Positions 1 to 5,764 of a stretch of DNA of 11,748 nucleotides are shown here, in pieces (position 1 is the first letter of the stretch; each line of letters opens with the position of its first letter). Location: NCBI GenBank assembly GCA_002382025.1, contig DFZB01000066.1, positions 1 through 11,748 on the forward strand, read 5' to 3'. Position numbers and translations under genes: made by a program. The DNA is from Patescibacteria group bacterium UBA4067 (lineage in GTDB: Bacteria; Patescibacteriota; Minisyncoccia; Minisyncoccales; Minisyncoccaceae). The notes beneath the pieces were generated by a model. It did not search any database. It was not told where the DNA came from and saw only the letters and a program-made list of their open reading frames with translations.

Positions 1-1
1 T

Positions 2-346
2 GTTGGATTAGCTAATTCAAGAGCGCTAGAACAAACAGTAGCTACTTATCAAGCATGTCATTTTATTGGTTATCCAGAATGTAATGTAATACTTGCTCAA
101 GCAGTTGTTTATTTGTCTAAGTGTAAAAAATCAAATGAATTATATGTTGCTTATAATTCAGCGGCCGAAGATATTAGAAATTACGGAAATTTACCTGTTC
201 CAATTCATTTAAGAAATGCTTCAACTAAATTAATGAAAAATCTTGGTTATGGTAAGGATTATAAATATAGTCCTAATTTTGATTACACGGAGAAGCAAGA
301 ATATATGCCAGAAAAAATTAAAAAAAGAAAATATTTGAGCGATTGA
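2..346 (+). CDS. rarA: Replication-associated recombination protein A (RarA/MgsA), C-terminal part
   Basis: The last 114 residues of a AAA+ ATPase of the RarA/MgsA/WRNIP1 family; the ATPase domain lies off the left edge. The visible part is the helical, tetramer-forming C-terminal domain. Family-typical stretches include IGYPECNVILAQAVVYL near the start, then SNELYVAYNSA, VPIHLRNASTKLMKNLGYG and a final QEYMPE. RarA acts at stalled or collapsed replication forks together with RecA, SSB and gap-repair enzymes. The reading frame is open from base 2, so the gene continues upstream, and it ends at TGA 344-346. That stop codon lies inside the -35 box of the next promoter. Family assignment is firm from the LRNAxTKLMKxLGYG block; function is by family. 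Confidence 0.93.
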   Translation, partial: VGLANSRALEQTVATYQACHFIGYPECNVILAQAVVYLSKCKKSNELYVAYNSAAEDIRNYGNLPVPIHLRNASTKLMKNLGYGKDYKYSPNFDYTEKQEYMPEKIKKRKYLSD

Positions 347-371
347 CAAAAAATAAATATTATATTATGCT
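343..371 (+). promoter_or_regulatory. Sigma-70-type promoter for the 56-residue ORF
   Basis: A perfect -35 TTGACA (343-348) is followed by a 17-base spacer and a -10 TATGCT (366-371, four of six consensus bases). The -35 box contains the rarA stop codon TGA (344-346). The predicted start near 378-379 leaves a leader of about 16 bases that holds the Shine-Dalgarno AAGGTGAT (383-390). Confidence 0.7.
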
Positions 372-394
372 GAATTAAGTACAAGGTGATTATT

Positions 395-565
395 GTGAGA
401 AATAGGATTAAGATGTTTGTTTTTCGTGACAAAGAAATTAAAGAAGTGGAGAAAGAAGTGAACGAGTGGATTCTTGTTCAAAATGATATTGAGGTTGTTA
501 ATTGTTCAATATCAACAACAGATTGTTCTGAAATTATAATAATGCTTGTCTATAAGGTCGTATGA
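395..565 (+). CDS. Small 56-residue conserved-looking protein of unknown function
   Basis: A GTG-start ORF of 56 codons with a strong Shine-Dalgarno AAGGTGAT (383-390) four bases before the start, a consensus-like promoter upstream and a terminator that overlaps its stop, so it looks like a complete monocistronic gene. The protein reads RNRIKMFVFRDKEIKEVEKE, then VNEWI, a beta-like IEVVNCSIS segment and a hydrophobic end IIIMLVYKVV. I see a beta strand, an amphipathic charged helix ending in EWI, and two more strands, with no signal peptide or long membrane segment. The KxFxF...ELExEVNEWL...VYK layout resembles small cytosolic proteins of unknown function that recur in low-GC and candidate-phyla bacteria, but I cannot name a family. 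There are two Cys (37, 44) and no obvious catalytic motif. It is easily missed because of its size and GTG start. Confidence 0.72.
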   Translation: MRNRIKMFVFRDKEIKEVEKEVNEWILVQNDIEVVNCSISTTDCSEIIIMLVYKVV

Positions 566-577
566 CCTTTTTTATTT
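554..577 (+). terminator. Intrinsic terminator of the 56-residue ORF
   Basis: A six-base-pair stem AAGGTC (554-559) / GACCTT (564-569) with loop GTAT, followed by a T-rich tract (568-573, then ATTT). The TGA stop (563-565) sits at the loop/stem boundary, so the last codons form the hairpin. It insulates the obg promoter just downstream. Confidence 0.75.
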
Positions 578-590
578 CTTAAATTTTATA

Positions 591-596
591 TATAAT
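591..596 (+). promoter_or_regulatory. -10 box of obg, suggesting a leaderless mRNA
   Basis: A perfect TATAAT (591-596) has only six bases between it and the obg ATG at 603, so transcription would begin at or within a base or two of the start codon. No Shine-Dalgarno exists upstream of 603, and the preceding terminator separates this from the upstream gene. No convincing -35 is visible at 16-18 bases. Confidence 0.55.
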
Positions 597-602
597 CAAT
601 GT

Positions 603-1583
603 ATGTTAATAGATGATGTAATAATTAAAGTTAGTGCTGGAAATGGCGGTAGCGGAGCCGTGGCTTTTGATAAGAATAAACTAGGGGTTGGTCCTACTGG
701 AGCTGATGGAGGAAGAGGTGGAAATGTTTACTTTCTAGGTGTTCCCGAACTAGATGCTTTAAAACAATTTCGTTTTAGAAAAGAAATAAAAGCAGAAGAC
801 GGAAAAAATGGGAGAGGACAATTTATGGATGGTAAAACAGGAAAAGATGTTATTGTTAAAATTCCAGTTGGAACGGTGATATATAATCTTGACAGTGATG
901 AAAAAATGGAAATGATTAAGGTAAAAGAAAAAATCTTAATTGCTAGTGGTGGAAAAGGAGGAAAAGGAAACTTCTTTTTTCGTTCTTCAAGAAACACTTC
1001 GCCAATGCAGTCACAGTCTGGTCTAGAGGGAGAAGTTTTTAATTTAAGATTAGAATTAAAATTAATAGCAGATATTGGTTTTATTGGTTTGCCCAATGTG
1101 GGTAAATCGAGCCTATTAAATGAATTAACTAACGCAGATCCGAAAGTAGCTAATTATCCCTTTACTACCCTAGAACCTAATTTGGGAGTATATTATGATT
1201 TAATTTTAGCTGATATTCCTGGGTTAATTGAAGGAGCATCTTCTGGTAAAGGATTGGGAACCAAATTTTTAAGACATATTGAAAGAACTAAAATTATCTT
1301 TCATTTTATTTCTGCAGACTCAGTTGATGTTAAAAAAGACTATTTAATAATCAGAAATGAATTAAAAGAATACAATCCAGAAATGATTGAAAAACAAGAG
1401 TATGTGTTTTTATCTAAATCAGATTTAATAGAATCAAAAGAAGTTGAAAAGAAAATAAAAGAATTAAAAAAGATAAAAGAATTAAAAAACAAAGAAGTTG
1501 TTGCTTTTTCCATTTTTGATGACGAGTCTTTAGAAAAAGTTAAAGTTATTTTAAATAAATTACTTAAGGAAAAAATTAGTTGA
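603..1583 (+). CDS. obg: GTPase Obg (CgtA)
   Basis: A 326-residue Obg-family GTPase that binds the large ribosomal subunit and links ribosome assembly to growth and stress. The N-terminal glycine-rich Obg fold begins MLIDDVIIKVSAGNGGSGAVAF (first residues shown in part) and includes GADGGRGGN and ASGGKGGKGN. The G domain follows: P-loop GLPNVGKS at about 162-169, switch I FTTLEPNLGV near 187, DIPGL at 204-208, and SKSD at 271-274 in place of NKxD. The protein ends soon after the G domain, so the C-terminal OCT extension is missing. I place the start at 603, not at the upstream in-frame ATG 546, because family members begin with this M-L/F-I-D sequence, and 546 lies inside the previous gene and upstream of the -10 box. 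There is no Shine-Dalgarno, so leaderless translation is likely. Confidence 0.95.
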   Translation: MLIDDVIIKVSAGNGGSGAVAFDKNKLGVGPTGADGGRGGNVYFLGVPELDALKQFRFRKEIKAEDGKNGRGQFMDGKTGKDVIVKIPVGTVIYNLDSDEKMEMIKVKEKILIASGGKGGKGNFFFRSSRNTSPMQSQSGLEGEVFNLRLELKLIADIGFIGLPNVGKSSLLNELTNADPKVANYPFTTLEPNLGVYYDLILADIPGLIEGASSGKGLGTKFLRHIERTKIIFHFISADSVDVKKDYLIIRNELKEYNPEMIEKQEYVFLSKSDLIESKEVEKKIKELKKIKELKNKEVVAFSIFDDESLEKVKVILNKLLKEKIS

Positions 1584-1608
1584 TTTTAGATCATTTTTTT
1601 GCTATAAA
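1580..1608 (+). promoter_or_regulatory. Promoter of purC
   Basis: -35 TTGATT (1580-1585), a 17-base spacer and -10 TATAAA (1603-1608). The -35 contains the obg stop codon TGA (1581-1583), the same arrangement as at 343-348. The predicted start near 1615 gives a leader of about 40 bases carrying the Shine-Dalgarno AAGAGG (1644-1649). Confidence 0.6.
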
Positions 1609-1656
1609 TTTAATAGTCTTTTTGTTCATTGAAAACAGAAGACAAGAGGCTATGTT

Positions 1657-2565
1657 ATGAAGGAAAGCTTTTCAATCCCGGGATGTAAATTGTTCAAACA
1701 GGGAAAAGTGAGAGATCTTTATACTGTTGATATAGAAAAAAATACTATGCTTATTGTTACAACGGACCGAATTTCTGCTTTTGACAAAATAATTGGAAAT
1801 ATTAAGGGCAAAGGAATTGTACTTAATTCTATTTCCAACTTTTGGAAAAAATATTTTCTTTTTTTACTAGAAACAGATATTTTTTTAGACAATGGAAAAT
1901 TTATTTTTTATAAACTCGGTATTTCTGAAGATAAAGATTTTTTTGAAAGAACAAGTGTTGTTAGAAAAATCAAACCACTGCCATTCGAATTTATAGTAAG
2001 AGGATACATGACCGGAGGACTTTTTGAAAAATATAAAAACAATAATTTTCAAGAAGGATACTATCTTGGTAATTATTTACCAGAAGGAATAAAAGAAGCT
2101 GAAATGCTTCCACATCCAATATTTACTCCTTCGACCAAATCAGATGTCGGTCACGATGTTGATGTATATTTTTGGGATATTGTTCAAGAACTAGGATATA
2201 CCAAAGCACAACATCTTAGAACAGCAAGTATTGCTTTATATTCAATAGCACATCAGTACCTTCTTAAGAAAAAAGTGGTTGTCGCTGATACAAAATTTGA
2301 ATTTGGATTTCTTAAAGACCTTTCAGGGTTTGATCATTTGATTTTAATAGACGAGGTTTTGACTCCAGATTCTTCAAGATTTTGGGATCTTGATAAGTAT
2401 AGCCCAGGAAGACCCCAAGAAAGTTTTGATAAACAACCATTTCGCGATTGGCTTATTCGGACAGGATGGGACAAGGAATCTCTTCCTCCAAAAATTCCTC
2501 AGTTAATTGAGGAACAAACAATAGAAAGATATAAAGAAATTGAAAGGAGAATTCTTTCAAATTAA
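1657..2565 (+). CDS. purC: Phosphoribosylaminoimidazole-succinocarboxamide synthase (SAICAR synthetase)
   Basis: A 302-residue ATP-dependent ligase that joins CAIR and aspartate to form SAICAR in de novo purine synthesis. Seen in order: GKVRDLYTV nucleotide-binding start (residues 16-24), TTDRISAFDKI, PLPFEFIVRGYMTGG, FTPSTKSDVGHD, and near the C-terminus LIDEVLTPDSSRFW and KYSPGRPQESFDKQ. These are the conserved PurC blocks. The length fits the longer, ADE1-like class (about 300 residues) rather than the E. coli type (about 240). Start 1657 has a good Shine-Dalgarno AAGAGG seven bases upstream. It has its own promoter and terminator, so it is monocistronic, and no other purine gene is in the window. 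Family assignment is very secure. Confidence 0.96.
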   Translation: MKESFSIPGCKLFKQGKVRDLYTVDIEKNTMLIVTTDRISAFDKIIGNIKGKGIVLNSISNFWKKYFLFLLETDIFLDNGKFIFYKLGISEDKDFFERTSVVRKIKPLPFEFIVRGYMTGGLFEKYKNNNFQEGYYLGNYLPEGIKEAEMLPHPIFTPSTKSDVGHDVDVYFWDIVQELGYTKAQHLRTASIALYSIAHQYLLKKKVVVADTKFEFGFLKDLSGFDHLILIDEVLTPDSSRFWDLDKYSPGRPQESFDKQPFRDWLIRTGWDKESLPPKIPQLIEEQTIERYKEIERRILSN

Positions 2566-2588
2566 GCCCTTTTTTAAAAAGGGTTTTT
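2564..2588 (+). terminator. Strong intrinsic terminator after purC
   Basis: Stem CCCTTTT (2567-2573) / AAAAGGG (2577-2583) with a three-base loop, extended outward by A/T pairs, and T5 (2584-2588). It begins on the purC stop codon (2563-2565). A possible weak -10 TATGTT (2588-2593) follows directly and could serve the next gene at 2605. Confidence 0.85.
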
Positions 2589-2604
2589 ATGTTAAATTAA
2601 GGTT

Positions 2605-3792
2605 ATGAAAAAGCCAGAATTAATGTGTCCAATAAAGGATTGGTCTTCTCTAGAAGCTTGCAAAAAATATGCTAATGCAGTGTATTTTGGTGTTGATGAT
2701 TTAAGTTTAAGGGCTAGGGCTGGAATAAAAACAAAAGACTTGCCCTTGTTTGTAAAAAAATGTCATGATTTAAAAATTAAAGCATACACGACCCTTAATT
2801 CTGTGATATATAATAAAGATATTAAGAAAGCAGAAGAATTGGTTAAAAAAGCTAGAAAAGCAAAAGTAGATGCTTTGATTGTTTGGGATTTTGCTGCAAT
2901 TGATTTAGCTAAGAAATATAAAATTCCTTTTATTATTTCCACACAAATGAATGTTTCTAATTTTAAATCAGCAATGTTTTTTAAAAAAATAGGAGCTAAA
3001 AGAATAGTTTTGGCCAGAGAAATGAATTTAAAAGATATTACTGAATTAAAGAAAAAAGTTGATATTGAAATTGAAACTTTTATTCATGGAGCAATGTGTC
3101 TCGCAATTTCTGGAAGATGTATTCTTTCTTCATATCTATATGGCAAATCCTCTAATTGTGGTTCTTGTGCTCAGCCATGCAGGAAAGAGTGGATTTTATC
3201 TGATAATGAGAACAATGCAATTATTAACGAAGGAAAGTATTTTTTAAGTGTTAAGGATTTATGTATGATTGAACATGTTCCTCAATTAATTAAAGCAGGA
3301 ATAGATTCTTTTAAAATAGAAGGAAGAAGAAGAGACGCTAAATATATTGAAGTAACATCTAGATGTTATAGAGAGGCAATTGATAGTTATTATGATAAAA
3401 CATTCACTTTGGAAAAAGCTAAAAAGTGGAAAAAAGAATTAAGCACTGTTTATAATCGAGGATTTTCAACTGGTTTTTATTTCTCTATTCCAAGTAAAGA
3501 AGGAATAGGTTATGATAAGGCTGATAATGTTTCTACTGTTAAGAAAATATATATTGGAGATGTGGTTAAGTATTATCCTAAAATGAAAGTAATGGCTTTA
3601 AAGTTAAGCCACAGAGGAATCAGCTTGAAAGATAAAATAATAGTTGAAGGAGAAAAAACATTTATTGAACAAGATGTTTCATCAATTCATTTTAAGGGAA
3701 AAGAAATTAATAAAGGAATAAAAGGAGAAGAAGTGGGAATTAAGATTAATAATATTGCAAGAAAAGGAGATAAAGTGTTTTTATTAAAATAA
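2605..3792 (+). CDS. Peptidase U32-family protein, TrhP/YegQ-like (tRNA hydroxylation type)
   Basis: A 395-residue U32-family protein. The family signature is intact: ETFIHGAMC (157-165), SGRC (169-172), then C188-x3-C192 followed by RKEW. These four cysteines (165, 172, 188, 192) match the spacing in TrhP (YegQ), which makes 5-hydroxyuridine at tRNA position 34 and depends on Fe-S cluster supply; RlhA does a related reaction on 23S rRNA. The N-terminal part reads as a TIM-barrel (YFGVDDLSLRARA, AYTTLNSVIY, STQMNVSN), with SFKIEGRRR after the Cys block. The beta-rich C-terminus (about 310-395) resembles the U32 C-terminal domain. Despite the 'peptidase' name, RNA modification is more likely, which fits the neighbouring rlmN. 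No Shine-Dalgarno at good spacing; ATG 2605 follows a terminator by 16 bases, so the leader is short. Confidence 0.85.
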   Translation: MKKPELMCPIKDWSSLEACKKYANAVYFGVDDLSLRARAGIKTKDLPLFVKKCHDLKIKAYTTLNSVIYNKDIKKAEELVKKARKAKVDALIVWDFAAIDLAKKYKIPFIISTQMNVSNFKSAMFFKKIGAKRIVLAREMNLKDITELKKKVDIEIETFIHGAMCLAISGRCILSSYLYGKSSNCGSCAQPCRKEWILSDNENNAIINEGKYFLSVKDLCMIEHVPQLIKAGIDSFKIEGRRRDAKYIEVTSRCYREAIDSYYDKTFTLEKAKKWKKELSTVYNRGFSTGFYFSIPSKEGIGYDKADNVSTVKKIYIGDVVKYYPKMKVMALKLSHRGISLKDKIIVEGEKTFIEQDVSSIHFKGKEINKGIKGEEVGIKINNIARKGDKVFLLK

Positions 3793-3802
3793 TTTTAATA
3801 AT

Positions 3803-4780
3803 ATGGATTTATTAATTATAGGAATTGGTATATTATTTTTAATTATTATTATTTTTCTTTTTAGAGAATTAAGTTTTAAAAAAGAAGTAATTACTGATTC
3901 AAATAAACGAACAAAAGACGAAGTAAAAGAATTGATACAAAACCTAGAAAAGCGACTTCATGATGTTGAAAAAGAAAGAATGGGAGAATTTACTGCTCTA
4001 AAAACCATTTTAGAAGAACATAAAATATTAACAGGAGAATTAAAAGATTCTACCGAGGGATTAAAAAATGTTTTATCTAATAATCAATTAAGAGGAAGAT
4101 GGGGAGAAGAGATTGCTGATAGTCTATTAAAAACAATTGGTTTTGTCTCTGGCGAACACTATACTTCTAATACTTCTCAAGATACTAATCAGAATAGACC
4201 CGATTTTACAATATTTTTTCCTGATAAAAAGAAATTAAATATTGATGTTAAGTTTCCTTTTTCAGCTTTGATTAAATATGAAGAAACTAATGACAAAAAA
4301 CATTTAGATGATTTTGCTCGTGATGTAAAACAAAAGATAAAAGAAGTTTCAACAAGAGAATATATTAATCCAGAAGAGAATACTGTTGATTTTGTAATAC
4401 TATTTGTTCCCAATGAAAGAATTTTTTCATACATTTATGATAAATTAGGGGATATTTGGAAAGAAGCCTTAGAAAAGAAAGTAGTAATTGCTGGTCCTTT
4501 TAGTTTTACCGCAATATTAAGAATGGTTTACCAGTCATATAAAAGTTTTATGTATTACGAAAACCTAGGAGAGATCATTAATTTGATTAAAGTATTTGAA
4601 CAAGAATATGATAAGTTTAATCAAGAATTAGATACTTTGGGAGGAAAAATTAAAACAGTTAATGATCAATTTGATAAAGTTTCCATTACCAGGAATAAAA
4701 AACTAACCAGGATTGTTGATAAGATAAAAGGGGAATCAGAAGAAGCAAAATTAATTGATGATAAAGATGGACTGGAATAA
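3803..4780 (+). CDS. rmuC: DNA recombination protein RmuC homolog
   Basis: A 325-residue RmuC-family protein, thought to limit DNA inversions and to carry a nuclease-like core. An N-terminal membrane anchor (about residues 3-20, nearly all Ile/Leu/Phe) is followed by a charged helical coiled coil (about 34-90) and then the RmuC core: LRGRWGE (96-102), RPDF (132-135), INIDVKFPFSAL-like block (147-156; commonly IDSKFP), VILFVPNE, and GPFSFTAILRMVYQSY near residue 235. A further helical segment closes the protein. Order and length agree with the family, though shorter than the roughly 475-residue E. coli protein. It starts 10 bases after the U32 stop with no clear Shine-Dalgarno, and its end overlaps rlmN, so the three are probably co-transcribed. 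Confidence 0.9.
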   Translation: MDLLIIGIGILFLIIIIFLFRELSFKKEVITDSNKRTKDEVKELIQNLEKRLHDVEKERMGEFTALKTILEEHKILTGELKDSTEGLKNVLSNNQLRGRWGEEIADSLLKTIGFVSGEHYTSNTSQDTNQNRPDFTIFFPDKKKLNIDVKFPFSALIKYEETNDKKHLDDFARDVKQKIKEVSTREYINPEENTVDFVILFVPNERIFSYIYDKLGDIWKEALEKKVVIAGPFSFTAILRMVYQSYKSFMYYENLGEIINLIKVFEQEYDKFNQELDTLGGKIKTVNDQFDKVSITRNKKLTRIVDKIKGESEEAKLIDDKDGLE

Positions 4781-5747
4781 TTTAATAAAATTATTATCAA
4801 ATGAGCCAGAATTTAGAAAAAAGCAAGTTCATAGATTGCTTTTTCATGAATTAATTAATGATTGGGACAAAGCAACTAATCTTTCTTTGGATTTAAGAAA
4901 GAAGTTAAAACAAGAATTTCCTTTAGAAATTAAATCTAAATTATTTAAATCTAAAGACAAGAAAACCATTAAAGCATTAATTGAATTAGAAGATGGATTG
5001 CAAATTGAAACAGTTCTAATGATTCATGGTAAAAGAACAACTGTTTGTGTTTCAACTCAAGTAGGGTGTTCTTTAGGTTGTTTATTCTGTGCCACAGGAA
5101 CAATGGGTTTAAAGAGAAACTTAAACTATTATGAAATTTGTGAGCAAGTATTATTCTTTAAAAGAATAAGAAATATTTCTAATATTGTTTTCATGGGAAT
5201 GGGGGAGCCTTTTTTAAATTATGATAACACAATCAAGGCCATTAAATTATTAAATGATTCTAATGGTTTTAATATTGGCTCTAGAAAGATTTCTGTTTCT
5301 ACTTCTGGAATTATTCCAGGAATAGAAAAATTTATAAAAGAAGATCTACAAGTTAATTTATCAATTTCACTTCATGCCCCTAATAATGAGCTAAGAAGTA
5401 AAATTATGCCAATTAATAATAAATATCCTTTAGACAAATTAATTAAAATAGTTGATGAATATATAATTAAAACAAATAGAAAAGTAATGTTAGAATATTT
5501 AATGATTAAGGGGGTAAATGATTCAATTGAATATGCAGAAGAGCTGTATCAATTAATTAAAAACAAGCCCTTATACATGGTTAATTTAATAAGATATAAT
5601 CCAACAGGAAAATATTCTAGTTCAACTTCTAAGACTATAAAAGAATTTAAAGAATATTTGGAAAAAAGAGGAATATTTATTACTCAGCGTTATGAATTCG
5701 GAAAAGATATTAAAGGAGCATGCGGACAGTTGATAGTTGAGAATTAA
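4767..5747 (+). CDS. rlmN: Dual-specificity 23S rRNA m2A2503 / tRNA m2A37 methyltransferase RlmN
   Basis: A 326-residue radical-SAM enzyme that methylates C2 of A2503 in 23S rRNA and A37 of some tRNAs. The cluster motif CxxxCxxC is CSLGCLFC (Cys 101, 105, 108), followed by ATGTMGL. VFMGMGEPFLNYDN is the SAM-binding GEP block, and LSISLHAP, LEYLMIKGVND and NLIRYNP are further family motifs. The methyl-carrying second cysteine is in GACGQL at Cys 319. The N-terminal accessory domain reads EPEFRKKQVHRLLF and TNLSLDLRKKL. The start is uncertain: ATG 4767 matches the usual N-terminus and overlaps rmuC by 14 bases; ATG 4758 or TTG 4755 would add three or four residues. All catalytic residues are present, so activity is expected. 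Confidence 0.95.
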   Translation: MDWNNLIKLLSNEPEFRKKQVHRLLFHELINDWDKATNLSLDLRKKLKQEFPLEIKSKLFKSKDKKTIKALIELEDGLQIETVLMIHGKRTTVCVSTQVGCSLGCLFCATGTMGLKRNLNYYEICEQVLFFKRIRNISNIVFMGMGEPFLNYDNTIKAIKLLNDSNGFNIGSRKISVSTSGIIPGIEKFIKEDLQVNLSISLHAPNNELRSKIMPINNKYPLDKLIKIVDEYIIKTNRKVMLEYLMIKGVNDSIEYAEELYQLIKNKPLYMVNLIRYNPTGKYSSSTSKTIKEFKEYLEKRGIFITQRYEFGKDIKGACGQLIVEN

Positions 5748-5758
5748 TTTAGTATAAT
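5730..5758 (+). promoter_or_regulatory. Consensus promoter of the pilin-DUF2341 gene, probably leaderless
   Basis: -35 TTGATA (5730-5735; five of six), 17-base spacer, -10 TATAAT (5753-5758; six of six). The ATG at 5765 is only six bases past the -10, the same distance as at obg, so the transcript should begin at or next to the start codon. The -35 lies inside the last codons of rlmN. No Shine-Dalgarno is present. Confidence 0.72.
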
Positions 5759-5764
5759 AATTAA

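Noticed and set aside
546..602. Upstream in-frame start that would add 19 residues to Obg
   Set aside because: It lies in the previous gene's 3' end and terminator, upstream of the obg -10; Obg proteins begin at the MLIDD start.
728..1096. Open frame on the minus strand inside obg
   Set aside because: Antisense shadow of a glycine-rich coding region; its Pro/Phe-rich product resembles no protein and it has no start signals.
3059..3247. Second + strand frame inside the U32 gene, and a similar one at 6030-6218 in the pilin gene
   Set aside because: Out-of-frame overlaps without ribosome sites or family motifs.
4189..4434. Minus-strand open frame inside rmuC
   Set aside because: Lies wholly within a well-supported gene; no ribosome site, promoter or recognisable motif.
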